Assembly: GCA_030549205.1 (NCBI GenBank)
Contig: JAUKTV010000004.1
Location: forward strand, 186,001-250,000
DNA from: Apiosordaria backusii
Lineage: Eukaryota > Ascomycota > Sordariomycetes > Sordariales > Lasiosphaeriaceae
Length of the DNA: 64,000 nt
Direction of reading: 5' to 3'
The translations under genes and the position numbers were made by a program. The notes under the pieces were generated by a model. That model did not search any database. It saw nothing but the letters and a program-made list of their open reading frames with translations, and had not been told where the DNA came from. Below are positions 21,235 to 34,300 of this stretch, piece by piece. The stretch's first letter is position 1, and each line of letters begins with the position of its first letter.

Positions 21235-21427
21235 TAATACGAAAAGCTTAGGCATCATATTGTGCATAGGTATGCACAACCTGTATAGACACTATGTTGT
21301 GTATAGGCATGTATAACCTATAGAGGATACTAAAACAGCTTGTCAGCTCTAGCTTCTTCTTCTTAACAATCAATTCAATGTAATCAATTTATTATCTATT
21401 ATTACTATACTATCCTTTTCTATATTA
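21235..21427 (+). repeat. 5' LTR of Gypsy A
   Basis: 193 bp, aligning end to end without gaps to 57220-57412. The differences seen are transitions. It contains an internal tandem-like motif (GTGCATAGGTATGCACAACC, then GTGTATAGGCATGTATAACC). GTTTT precedes it. Confidence 0.88.
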
Positions 21428-24400
21428 ATAGTAGCTACGACCTTTTTTTAACTATCTTTATAATTAAATATTAAGTTACTTACTTTAAATCCTATTAAAT
21501 GCCCTATTTGCCTGCCTTCTTCTTTTAAATATAAATACCCTATTTATTTACTTACTTTCTTTTAAAAACAAACGCCCTATTTATTTAAATATACCTATAT
21601 TAGTAAATAGCTTATTTACTCCTATTCTATTATACTAATAATAGATAATAATTAATATTAAATTAGCAATCTATTAATTTAGTAAATAGCTATTTAAATA
21701 GCCTTTAATAGTCTACCTATTACCGTTTATTCTAACACTTTATTTAATAGTATATTAGTTATTCTAACGTTATAATTAAATTATACTATACCTTTATATA
21801 TCTTAGCCTACTTAATAAAACACTATATTAACTTCCGATAATCTGTTTATTAATTAACTAAAGCTTACTTTCTATTAATAAGCTAAGTAAAAAAAGTACG
21901 CCGATAATAGATATATAGTAAGAAGCTTTATATAAATTAGTTAAATTAAAAAAGACCTAACTATTTATATACTTAATACTGACTTAAGATATACTTTACA
22001 AATTAATTTAAAAATTATTACCTTTAACTTACTAAAAATACCGAAAGGTTAGGACAGCTATATCCTATTTATTAAGTTCTTAATTAAATTCTATAAACGT
22101 AAAAATCTCTCTAGACTATTTATAGTATAAGAAATAGCTATAAAATATATAAAGAATTAAGCTATTGTTACTTTAGCCGACTTAATATATTATATTACTA
22201 AAAGCCTTAAGTAAATTTAATATTAAGTTCTTTAGTTATAACCAAATATCTTACTACTGTTATCGAAATCCCTTATAAAAGTATTAAATAATAACTAAGC
22301 TAACGGTTAAGCTAAGTAAGCTAATAAATAGGCTAATTAGCTATTAAACAAACTATTAACGACCTTACTGAATATACCTTTTAACTAAATAATATAGGCC
22401 GATATAGTATATCTATTAAATTATTTACCATCTTATTAATAGAATATTTTAATTAACTTTAAATTCCTATTTATTAAATTACTAAGCTTACTACTATAGG
22501 CAATAGTTTAAAATAAATAGTCTGATATTTTCTTTAAAGTATATAATCTATAGTTTAAGTTATTAAACAGTCTATTTAAACAATTAACTCTAATCGAACT
22601 ATTAACATTATTATTATCTGCCTATTTTTAACATTAAGTACTACCTCTTTATTAAAGGTATATAAAAGAATAGCCTATTAAACTTTTATATATCTTACTG
22701 TTAGTAAAATAAAACGTTAACCTTATTAAATACCTATTCTTATTTAAATCCCTAACGACCAATATTGCTTATATACTTAATTAACTAACTTTTTAATAAA
22801 TATTATAGTTATTAAAGAAACTATCTTTTAAACTACCGATATTACTTAACCTATAGCTATATTAATATCCAATATTACTACTATTACCCTATTTAAATCT
22901 ATAATCTTTATCTTTAATATAAACGCTATAATAAATACCCTGTATATTAAGTATATACTTATAAAATACTTCTATTTTTCTATAGGGTAATAACTTTAAA
23001 GAGCCTTAAAGTAGTCCATTATATAACCACTGATTATCTTAATAGCCTGTTAATACTATAGACTAAAATCTCCAATATAGACTGTTAATATAATTAGGAT
23101 ATAATCTTATATTAATACTTATAAAAAACCTTATTAAATAGTTTAACCTTTTACTTTATAATTAAAAAGCTACAATAGTTAAATTAAAAGACAATACGCT
23201 AATCTTATTTAAAAATAAAATACTAATTCTATTAATCTACCTATAATATATAAATATACTATTTAAAAAACTATAGTTTTAAAGTTATTAAGAATAATCG
23301 CTTTCGATATTAGAATCTACTTAATCTTTAAAACTGGTTAGCCAATTAAACGCCCTATTTAATTCCCCGACTATTCCTTTAAATAATCTATATATTAAAA
23401 ATAAAGTAGAAGCATTTAATAAAACAATTAGTCAATATTAAATACCTAATTTATATCCTTCTTTCTTATATTAATAATATAATTAACAAACTATTAATAA
23501 TATTAATTAAATAGCTTAAGATTAAGGATTATTTTAGGATTTAATAATGCTAGCTTTAAAGGTAAGTGGCTAAAGCTTTAGTATCGGAAGATAAGTAAGA
23601 ATAAAAGGTAAATAAAAAGTTAAATAAGAAACTAAGTAAGAAGTTAAAAGTAAAGGTAATTAGGGTAATATATATAAAGGTAAATAAAGTAATAGATATA
23701 ATAATAGATCTAAAAAGGAAGTTAAGGATAAAGCTAGTAATAGAGATAAAAGTCTATATAACCTATTTTAATAGTTAAATCCTACTATAATAATAAGGCT
23801 ATTTAAGTACTTAATTAAAGTAATTGAATAAAATAATATTAATAACTTATTATATTAATAATAAAAATAAGTAATATAAAGACTTATTAGTTAGAAGCTT
23901 TAAAATGTCGGATACTTCTGCCTTACCGATTATAATAATAATAATAAAGAGACAATTAAAGAAGGTAAATACTAAGTCTTTAAAACAGTCGAACTATTCG
24001 TCGATTTAATTAAAGATATAGTAGTAAATTTAATAAAAAAGGATATATTTAAAGAAGAAATTTACTTACTATTATATAATAATATAGTAAAGTAGTATAT
24101 ATATAAGCTTTTTAAATAGAATAGAAAATTCCTTAAGAAGGATATAAAGTATTAGGTATATATACTATTAAACTATTTTAAAATATCTTAATATATTATT
24201 ATTTAAAAGCTCCTTAAATATATATATATTAGGAAATTAGTAAAGTAGGGTAAGCTAATCAGACAGTATATAGTAATAAAAGTATAGCTTACTAAGGTAG
24301 CTAAGACCTATAATATAAATTAAATTAAAGACTAGATTTTTAACGGTATTTATTCTAGCCTATACTAATTCCTTTAACCCTTTAAATAGGAGTTACTATC

Positions 24401-25200
24401 TTAATACCTTATCTATTTTAACGGTAAAGCCAAATATTATATTAAAGTAATCTAACTTACCCTACCTTTTTATAAAAATCGACTCTTTATAGTTAATATA
24501 GTATTAAAGATCTATACTTATAATACTAAAGCTACCGAAAAAAGAAATCCTAATTTAATATATTTTAATTTTAATAACTATATTAAAATATATTAGCTTA
24601 AAAAAGGTAATTAACATAATAATGGCATTTATAGTAATTTTTATAATTATACTTAATATAATAATTCTAATAATTATAATAATTATTAATATAGTAGGAA
24701 TTATTCTTTTATTAGAAACTTTTCCCTTTATAGAAATTTTTCCCTATATAGGCTTTATTTACTTAATAGAAATTACTTTCAGTCTTTTAAACGTAATAGT
24801 CGTCGATTTAAGTATATTAATAAAGGCAAATAAAAATACCGTTAATATCTCGATAGAAGCTACTATAAAATATACTATTAGGTTAGAAATAATATTAATA
24901 ATTATTAGGCCGATAAACAATATACTACTTTAAATAACCCCAATAGCGCTAATTAAAAAAGAGATTTTTAGAAATTTAGTTTTTTATTACTAAATAAGTA
25001 AAATAAAGATTATATAATAGATTATAGTTTAAATAAAAAGCTTATTAATATTAATAATAATAACGTATTTACTTATCTTTTTATATTAATTAAAAGTAAT
25101 AAATATATTAATTGCTAGTAGATTTAGACTAAAATCTTTTATAAAGGCAATAAATGGTAATATAAATGCTATAGTAAGATTTTTTTAAACTGTATTAAGC
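21428..25200 (+). pseudogene. RIP-mutated 5' internal part of Gypsy A (gag side)
   Basis: Lies between the 5' LTR and the Helitron. Its composition is extreme A/T with TA dinucleotides everywhere and stops in all frames. By position it should hold gag. I cannot recognise a gag domain by eye in the mutated sequence. The only long frame (24622-24933) is an Ile-rich string produced by low-complexity sequence, not a gene. Confidence 0.55.
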
Positions 25201-25201
25201 T

Positions 25202-25292
25202 AAAATTGCTAGCGTCGCTTCGTTCGTCAGTCGCGTGGCCCTTCGCTGCGCTACGGGACGCTTCCTTCCTCACTCTCGCTCCTGGCAATTTT
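25202..25292. repeat. 3'-terminal hairpin of the Helitron
   Basis: Inverted arms at 25202-25212 and 25282-25292 (AAAATTGCYAG and its complement) enclose about 70 GC-rich bases with further short palindromic pieces (CGCTGCGC). It lies at the 3' end of the element relative to the Rep/helicase gene, where Helitrons carry their termination hairpin. Confidence 0.65.
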
Positions 25293-25365
25293 GACACGGG
25301 CACGAATTTCATGTGCGTATGTGGAGAGCAAACTCAATTGGGGTCAAGTGGGGAGTAAACGAAGC

Positions 25366-25397
25366 GACAATAACCTGTCCGGAGGCCAACAATCCCG
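25366..25397 (+). repeat. left (internal) arm of the Helitron inverted repeat
   Basis: Contains CCTGTCCGGAGG at 25374-25385. The flanking CGACAATAA and CCAACAAT are imperfect matches to the reverse complement of the right arm. It sits 170 bp inside the element rather than at its end. Confidence 0.7.
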
Positions 25398-25457
25398 TGT
25401 TCTGCTGAAGACTGTTTATTACAACTACAGCTAAACCTACACAACTAAATCTTCTCT

Positions 25458-28400
25458 CTACACAGTAAAGCCATCGCTTGTATCGCTCGAGTCATCCTCC
25501 TCTTCCATGTCAGAGCTATCGGAGCTCATATACCCGCCTATGTTACTCGACCCAACCTCCTCTTCCTGTGGACCCAACCGCTGCAGCCTCCTTGTCTCGT
25601 AATCAGCTATCTTCAGTTGCATGCTCCGTATCGGATCTTCGCAATATATCCTACTCCGATCAAACGGCGACTCAAACATCAGGCCATCCAGTGTTTTGAC
25701 CCTGGAAACAGCTACGTAGGACAGGCCGGACGCGAACTCTGGCTCGGAGATGTCACAAACCACCTTGTCGAGAGTGATGCCCTGTGACTTGTGCACCGTG
25801 ATGGCGTAGCACACAAGCAGTGGGAACTGCTTGCGGAGGCCGGTGCCAGCCCCAAGAACAAACACGTGTTGGACCCTGAGGATTGGAACCACCGGCCTAG
25901 CCCCATCACGAAGCTCTTCCCCGCTAGGCAACAGGAACGGCGGCCCGGTGTAGTTGTCAAACGCTACCATGATAACCTGCGGTGGGTCGTTTTCTACGTT
26001 GGCTCCCTCCGCCCACGAGATGTCGTATACGGTGCCCTGCGCACCGTTCACGAGGCCAACGTTGGCCCAGAGATTCCTCGTCAGCATAACCCGGCAACCA
26101 ATACAAAGAGGCAATCGTTTGACCAGGTTGCCGGCGTCGGAGGACTTGACCCTGTCTGCGCCGGCGCCCTCGTGCGTCGCGTTCACCTGGACAACCGCCC
26201 TTCGCAGGCCCAGAAGGTGCCGATGGTTATACTCTTCAACCTGCGCCTTGACGGGAAAGATGCGGAGGGCGTTATCAAAAGCCTCCACCTCGGCCGGGGG
26301 TAGCTTGATCGCACATCTCGAGGTGAGAAGCTCCCACGACGGAATGGACACCTTCGCCTGCCTCAGTTCCTGCAGGGCCTGCCGGAACAGAGCCTGGTCC
26401 TCACCCTGCTGGCGCTGGACCGTGGATAAGAACACCGACTTGTCGAACGAAAGGTATACGTTACGGCCGACAATCTCCATATCCCGCAAGTCACCCGCCG
26501 CAGAGTATAGCGGCTTGCTCATGACAGGGGGGAGCTGGAAGAAATCGCCTATGAGGATGACGCTGAGCCCACCGAGATACTGCTCGCGGCGCTCGGGGAA
26601 GATCTCACGGAGCCGCCGATCGATCCAGGCCAGATTTTTCCGCCCCAGCATGCTCTTCTCGTCGATGATGAGGTAGTGGATCGGCCTAAACTGTCGCTGC
26701 AGGGAGCTGAGGACCGTTGGGGTTTCCGAGAGCGGGCGGTAGTTGCCGTCCACCGGGAGCCGGAAGAGGGAATGGAGGGTCTGGCCCGTGATCTGGTTGC
26801 TGGCTACACCGGTAGGCGCCGCCCGGATGATTGGCGAGGGCTGGCCGCGCCTGGCTGCTTTGGCTTGCAGGCGAGAGGAGATCACCTTCACCATGTACGA
26901 CTTGCCGGTCCCTCCGCCCCCGTCCACCTGGATCCGGAGCGGGGCTGGGTTCTGACCTCGGTTGGTTGCCCTGTAGTGTCCTAGAATGGCGTCGTACACC
27001 AGCCGCTGCTCGGTGTTAAGAGTGTCACAGGCCTCGCGCGGGAGCTGCTCGACGTTGTAATTGCCGGGAGAATCCCCCCGGAGCTCGGTCCAATAGGTTC
27101 CGTCGTTAAACAGCTCGTGGGAATAAAGGCCGATGTGGCGGGTCCAGTCGTAGTTTACGTCGATGTCGCGGCGGCCGAGTAAATCTGCCTCCTCCTGGGG
27201 AAGCTCGAGGTCAGGTACCATACGTGCCATCTCGTGCCAATCCTCAAGGGTGATATCAACCACATCACCGCCAGGCTCAAACAGCTCCTCGTCAGGCTCG
27301 GGTTCCTCCTCGTCCTCGACGCCATAATGGTCGTCGGGGTGGTCGTGATGAATGGCGCAGTGCCTGTAGGCGACCTCGTAGGTTTCAAACAGCAGGTTGT
27401 CGGCTCGTAAAAGATCCGTGGGTTGGCGGTGAGGATGGTTAAGCAGGAGCTTAATACGGCAGAAATTAGGCCACTGCTGGTGCGAGCGAACAGGCTTGTA
27501 TCTGGGGTAGTAGTACAAAACCCTGGGCCGCGCAGGAGGTTGCCACACAGCCCATCTCGAAGGATCGCGGGCCTTGAAGTTCCAGTTCTCAAGGAAGTCA
27601 AAGTACGTCACCTCCTCCATGTGTGCCGGCCGGTTGAGGTATTTGTCGTAGACATTCGAGGATTCCTCGACTTCGCCGTCAGCAGTGATGTCGATGGGCC
27701 GGGCGTGTCGCTCGCGGGGCCGGCAGTCCACGCTCTGCACCACCCGGCTGTCGTCCTGGAGAGGAAGGCCCAGCAGGATGTGGCAGATCTCCTGCGCGGA
27801 GTAGTCCCTCTCACCCACCAGCTTGTTCATCAGCTTGGATACGAACGAAAGCATGGGGTTGCGGTCGGAAACGTAAGGCATTATGCCGCGGGCGATCTGC
27901 GCGTACGTGTTGGTCTGGGCCTCCGACTTGCTGCAGTACTTTGCAGCGTAGTTGATCACAGCCTGTACGCCGGTGCAGGGCGAGCAGTCAGTGTTGGCGA
28001 GCCAGCAGAGCGAGATCATCGGGTTGTACTGGTTCATGTGGGTGTCGTTTCTCTCGGCCTCGAAATGCCACCATTTCGTACCTGCTCTCCTAACAACACC
28101 CGCAGCTGGCCGCTCGGGGCGGGGAAAGAGGAACCGGCATGTTGGCTGCGGCGGGGGTTGCTCTGGCTCACCGGCCTCACCGGCTTCTGCTCGGGCTGCC
28201 GACTGTCTGGCCCGCTCCGCATCTCTCTTGGTTAGGCGGAGGCAGTATGTAGTGGAACAATGGTGCCGCTGGCATCGGTTTACAATACGGTTGAGCCACT
28301 CCCAGGTAATCTCGGTCTCGAGAGGGTCTACGGACAGGGGATTGCCCTCGTCCGCGCCCTGGTCCCGCTGTGGGTTCAGGGCTGTGATATGGTAACCCCA

Positions 28401-30820
28401 GACCGTCGCAAAGTTGTCTCGTGTATCTTTCGTCGACATGTCGGGATCCGGGCTCCCATTGAACCAATACAGCCCATGGGCGTGGCTGCTGCCGCGGCCT
28501 TGCCACTCGTAACGGTACCAATAATCTTCCAGGTTGAACTTCTTCTCGAGCACAATCTTCCGGAACAGCTTGTTGCGAGAGTGGAAGTGCCAGGCTGCGA
28601 TATGCGGGTTCTCACGCAGCAACTGACGTGACTTAGCCATACGCGCACGCTCGTCCAGAACCTTCCATTCTTCGTACTCGGGCATGTGCCGGTATAGGCT
28701 CTGCCAATGAAGGTCGGCTGGGCTCTGGGTGATGAAGGCAGCTGGGACGCCAAGGCAGTGGGCAAACGCCTCACACTCACGCCGCCGGCGATACCAAAAA
28801 GGACGGGTGCCCTTAATCACACCCGCAAAACGCGAGATACGATTTAAGATCGCTTGAGCTTCTGGCTGTTCGGGGTCGGCCAGAGCTCGCTGGAGGTCCT
28901 CCTTGGTAAGCGGCGTGCGATGGTGCTTACTGACATAGAACTTGCTGTTGCTGCGTGCTTGCTGACGCATTAGCGTGTTCAAGGCAATAAAGCGAAAGCT
29001 GTGGTGCCTAGCGAACCGGCCATCCTCCCACTTTATGGCATGCTCAATATAATCCTGGTAGGATATATTGCGTTGCCTGGGCTCAACAAAATCCGCAACG
29101 CCCTGGGGAAATAAGGTGGGGCAGGCCAAAGAAAGCAGTGCGTACTTCTGGTTAAATTCATCCAAAGGCGTACGACGGATAGATGGCATGGGTAGCTGGT
29201 GTGCCGAGTGCGGGTCGGCGTGTCGTAGGGGGACCCGTTCGGTATCCTCAGCGACGGTGTTGTCGACACGGCCCTGGAGTTGATTAAGCTCAGTCTCCTG
29301 GATGAGCAGGTTGGGCACTGCGGCTTCGTCGATAACCTCAGAATCTTCCAGCTCTGGCTCCTCGACCGGGTCAACATCAGGGCCAAAATCGGCAGGCAAA
29401 CCCGAGGTCTCGTCAACTTCATGGATGCTTAGCTGGTCGAAGACGTTGCCATCTTCGGGAGCTGGGAAAGATTGTCGTGATTCAAAGTAAAGTCTCGGTA
29501 GCCTGGGTGGTTGAGGGAAAGAAACTTAAGCCAGGCCTCTACTGCGGCGCGGCGGACGCGGAATCGTCGGCGGAACTGCCGATCCATCCGGGCCACGTTC
29601 TCGGAACACGAGGCCGAAGGATAACGACATCGAGGTCTTTGGGTAGCAAAGGGAGCTCACTATATACCTTGCCAACGTCACGCAAGAAGTGTACAACATG
29701 CCCACGATACTTATACTGCTGCCCACGAACCTATGTTTTGTCAGTTACCAAACCCTTTGCTTCCATCCTCGTTACGTACTGTAAATACATTGACGCTGAC
29801 GTGCACCCGCGCAATAAACATCTCCTCCAACGGCTCAAGCCTGGGCAGATCATTAGGTACAGGGCCAAAATCCAGCTTGTTCGCAGCCGAAAAGAAAAAA
29901 GGCTCGTCCTGACGCTTCTTATCATCCTTATCGTGGCAACGCTTGCAGATCCTATCCCCTTTGAGCTCCATGTCGAACCACCGCTCTTTGCACCGTGGGC
30001 AGTATTGCATCTGCTCGGCAGCAAGTGCCCTGTCGAATTCTGCCTTGATGGCGAGGTCTTCCGCGGTTAGAGGCGACTCCTAATCGGCCCCTGTAAACTG
30101 AGGGGGAGGCTCGTCGAATTCGCGGGGAGCTGGTTGGGGGAGGAGCGTCTGCGTGGTCGGCCGCGAGGAATTCGGTCAAGGCGCGGTCGTCCTCGGCGAC
30201 GGCCACGAGCAGGTGTGGACGGTGAGGGTGGTGGCCGTCGCTGTGGAACTAGAGATCCCACGCGAGGCACTTCATCGTCAGCTTCCATCTCTTCCTCAGG
30301 CTCTCTCGGCTGAGCAGAGGGTGGGAGGTCGGTGGCGGGGTCCTGGATCTCTTGTTGCTGGCGAAGCAAGCCACTCATCGTCGGGGTCTGGGAAGGTTCT
30401 TCACCATGGCGACGCTCGAGGCGATGCCGTCGCTGGATGTACGAGATCTCGCTGCGAGCAGCAGCCATTTCGGGAGTATCCGTACTGACACGGCCGCCTT
30501 CGCGGTATCGCTGGGCAAGGACCGTATGGGTGAGATTCTGGCGAGGCGCAACCGCTGGATCTTGTCCGCCGGCTATCGCAGCTGCTCTGGAAATGCGTGC
30601 AGCCGACGCGGTTACCTAGGAATAAGGTTAGTAAAGCAACGGAGGAAGATAGAACTGATAGACTCGCCTGTTGCCTCGTGCGATTACGGCAATCCGAGCA
30701 ATTGACGACGATCCTTCGAGGGCCTCGTACCGACCAGAATTGGTCGCTGGGCTTCTCTACGCGGCAAAGATAGCAAACTTTGGAAGAAACCACCTCCGCC
30801 GCACCCGCCTCGTCCGCCAT
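25458..30820 (-). pseudogene. Helitron Rep/PIF1-helicase transposase, with frame breaks
   Basis: The main intact frame (29399-25458, 1313 residues) holds the Helitron-like Rep domain: an HUH-type motif SSHAHGLYW near residue 302 and the tyrosine motif NYAAKYCSK near 483. A PIF1-family helicase follows: Walker A DGGGGTGKSY near 824, Walker B LIIDEKSML near 907 and the C-terminal HKSQGITLD / YVAVSRVKTL. The conserved N-terminal part extends upstream. Exon 1 (30820-30668) has a CxxC...CxxC zinc motif. It is followed by a 51 bp GC-AG intron (30667-30616, CTAAC branch), exon 2 from 30615, and a 49 bp intron (29779-29731). Breaks: a stop at 30080-30082 in place of a probable Trp, a frame change upstream of it, and one-base frameshifts near 29603 and 29459. 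Rep nicks and strand-transfers DNA and the helicase unwinds it during rolling-circle transposition. The full protein is probably not made, although the catalytic frame is intact. Confidence 0.85.
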
Positions 30821-31337
30821 GGATACTGAATAGGCCGGCCATAACGGGCAAACAATACCACAGAGGAAAGGAGCGTCGGTTAGAAATGACGGATAGTGAA
30901 TGAAGGCGTTGGGGTGCGATTGAGGTCTGCGGTGCGATCGATTGTTGGATGAAGAATGGAGGAAATGGAAATTCGCGGTAGGAGAAATTTGAAGTGGGAG
31001 GAATTAAATTTGACGCGGGGGGTCAAAGGCAAAGTGGGGCATTCTTGTGGAAGGCAGTGTGGGGCAAGGCGCGTAATCACGTGCAATGCGCGCAATCGCC
31101 CGGGCGCACCCAAACACGATCTCAAACCGTATTCAAACGCCTGCATGTCAGCCATTTCGTGGACCTTCAGAAATCGGATTTCAGATCTAGATTTGCCATA
31201 CAGTTACGCACAGAATGGTACCGGTTGCATAAGTTTTGGAGGTGGTGCCGAATTGGACCCACTCTCCGGTAGCCCCCGACCAATCTCTCTTGAGCGATAA
31301 GACTCTTATCAATTTTGTATGCGATTTTTTGGAAGTT

Positions 31338-31372
31338 TGGCAGGAATATTGTCCTCCGGACAGGATTATCGT
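31338..31372 (-). repeat. right (terminal) arm of the Helitron inverted repeat
   Basis: Contains CCTCCGGACAGG at 31353-31364, the exact reverse complement of the left arm core. AT-rich Gypsy A sequence starts within about 10 bases to its right, so this arm marks the 5' terminus of the element. Confidence 0.7.
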
Positions 31373-34300
31373 ATATATATTTAGTGTATTATAGTTTATA
31401 GAAAAAACCTAACAAACCGTTTAAAAAAGATAAGCTGTTTTAACTTCTATTATAGTTATATATTAAGTATATTAGATTTAATTTAAATACCCTTTTAGAG
31501 CCTTAAAGGAAGAGGACGCTTAAATTAATAAAGGCTAGCTTACCTTAAAGATCGGCTTTAAAACTCTATAAACTATCCTTTTTTAAAGATTAATAAAAGC
31601 TTTAATATCCTATTTTAAAGATAGACTATACTTATACTATATAGTTGCTTATTTTAAAGTAAGTTATTGATATTAGACCAGTCCTTTATAAGTTAAAGCT
31701 ATAGTTTATTAGGAATTTATATTGTTAAATACTAATGTAAGTAACTTTATAAAGTAATTAATTAATAGTATATTTAAATATAGGCTATTCTATAGTTATA
31801 GTAAATAGAGCTTAGCTTAAATAGATATACTTTAATATAAAGATTAAATAAAGAACTAAATAAACTATAAAAGGAATTACTAAAAGGCTGGACTTTTTAA
31901 ATATAGTAGATATTAATATATATATCTTTAATATATTTAATAGCCTATCCTATATTAGCAAGTTTCTAGTTTATACCTTACTAACCTTTAGATTAGCTTT
32001 AAATATACTATTTAGTATAGATTTTTTAAAAGCTAATAGAATATATATTAACTATACTATTAAGCTAGTTATATTTAATATATATAAAGGTATAAATACT
32101 GTATTTAAATCGGTAGTTAAGTATATCTTAATATTTTAAAAAGTGGTAATAAAAGATTAAATATCTATTTTAGTTTAAACTACTATACTAATTTAAGTCT
32201 TATATAAGAAACTTCCTAAAATAAATAAAAGGGACTATATATTTTATATAGAACTAAATAGAGCTTACAATATAACTTTTAATAATAGCTTTCTATATAT
32301 TGTCTTTATAATTAACAATATCGATTAACTGATAGTAATATATTACCGTTAATATATTAGTAAAATTAAAGAATATATAAAAGATAGATATACAATAGCA
32401 TTATAGAAGAAAAGTACTTTCGTTAGTATAGTATTGAGAATAAGCTTAAGTAATAAGTTTAAACTAATAAAAGAACTTAAAATAGTTCTAATAGCCTTAA
32501 AAATAGTAATCGATACTATATTAAAAGAGATAGTAAAAGATAAAGTAATAAAAGCCTCTTTTAAATATAGTATTAAAGAAGGCTATTATAAAGGTTTTGG
32601 TTTTAATAAATTAAATAATATATTTACTATAATTATATTAAACAGTACTACTATTATAAATATTAACTTAAGCTTAATATAAAAACTTAAATCTAGTATT
32701 AAAGGCTATAAATATTTAGATAATAGTACTATAGTAATATATAAAGAGGATAAGTATATATAGATTAATCTAATCGATAATTAATATAATTATAAAGTAA
32801 AAGCTAAGCTTTATATATTAGGTAAAGAAGATTAGGATTTAATATATAAAATCTTCGATAAGATATACTGTTATAGAAAAGTAGGTTAGACTGTTATTAC
32901 TATATTGTTTAGTTATTTAATCTTTTATATTTAAAAAGTTATAAATAGTATATAGAAAGGTAGAATAGTAATAGATCTATACTTACTTAATAGAATAGTT
33001 ATTTTAAATAACTATTCTTTATTTAATTAGAACAATATATTAAATGCAATTATTAATATAAATTATATTTTAATAATCGACCTATCTATATTTTTCTATT
33101 AATTGCTTATTTAAAAGGAGCATTAAGATAGGATAGTCTTTATTAGCCTATAAGGTTTGGAAATAAATAAAGTAGCTTTAATAGATTTCCTTAATATATA
33201 GTTAGAAGTTTATAAATCGACAGTTAATAAAATATAGATACTTTTATAAAGCCTATATTAACGATATTGTAATCTTTTTTAAAATAACCGATAACTATAT
33301 ATACTATATATAAATAGTACTAGATAAACTATAAGCCTTAAATCTTATTATTAATTTTAAAAAATCCTTTTTTAAGTTTCTATTAATTAGGCTACTTAGT
33401 TTCTATATAGATAGCTTTAATATAACTACTATAGAGAATAGAGTTAAAGCTATTACTATATTAATAATACTAAATAATCTATACTTATTAGAATAGTATA
33501 TTAGGATAATTGGCTTTTTAAAAAGATTTATTTTATACTATTAATAGATTGTTTAACCGTTAGAGGATAGAAAGGTAACTATATTAAAGAAAGTTAAAGA
33601 AAAAAGTGTTTATAGTAATAAGATAAAAGGAGTAAAGACTAAATATACTTTAAAAGTAAAGTATAAGCTAACTGCTAAGGAAATTAAGGTATTTAAAGAA
33701 CTTTAATAATACCTTATTAAACTTAAATATTTAATCTATTAAAATAGATATAAATTAGTATTTATTAAAATCGACATATTTAAGTAAAGAATAGGCATTA
33801 TAGTATTTTATATTAAAGACAATAAGTAAAATAGTAAGTTTATATTATTTAATAAGGTATAGCCTATTATATTCTTTAGTAGAAAACTGTCGCTATTAAA
33901 AAAACAATACTAGCTTACTAAATTAAAGATAGTTAGCTTAATATAGATATATTATAAAGTTAAGACCTAACTATAAATATTAATTAACTTAATTATTATA
34001 TTTACTAACTATAAGGTAATAAAAGTAATTGTTAATACCGACGTATTATTAAAGACAGTTAATTTAGTAAAATTAAATTTAAAGCTTATAATAGTAATAG
34101 TATATTTAACTTAATATCAATTGAATATACGCTATATCTTTAAAAAGCTTAACCTAATACCGAATATACTATTAAGGCTAGAATTATTTAAGAATTAACT
34201 ACCGGATAGTAATAAGCTAAATAATATTTAAAATAAAAAGGCATTTACAATTATATAAACTATTATAAATAACGATTTTAAAGTAAAGTTAATAGAAGGC

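Larger units (their letters stand above)
25201..31370 (-). mobile_element. Helitron (rolling-circle transposon), not RIP-mutated
   Basis: A GC-balanced island inside RIP-mutated Gypsy A; composition switches abruptly near 25201 and 31370. It encodes a Rep/helicase on the minus strand, so its 5' end is at the right and its 3' end at the left. A 12-base perfect inverted repeat CCTGTCCGGAGG (25374-25385) / CCTCCGGACAGG (31353-31364), inside a longer imperfect one, lies at the very right edge but about 170 bp inside the left edge. That outer left 170 bp folds: AAAATTGCTAG (25202-25212) pairs with CTGGCAATTTT (25282-25292) with one mismatch, and GTCGCTTCGTT near 25214 pairs with AACGAAGCGAC near 25359. 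Asymmetric terminal repeats plus a 3' hairpin recall Helitron2/Helentron types rather than classical TC...CTRR ends. Exact ends are uncertain by a few bases. Confidence 0.85.

Noticed and set aside
24622..24933. 103-residue Ile-rich frame
   Set aside because: Produced by RIP-generated A/T low complexity; a hydrophobic string without family resemblance.
25201..31370. Host PIF1 DNA helicase gene
   Set aside because: The helicase is fused to a Helitron Rep domain with HUH and tyrosine motifs, and sits between inverted repeats.
32434..32682. 82-residue frame in Gypsy A
   Set aside because: A stop-free stretch of the mutated pol remnant, not an independent gene.
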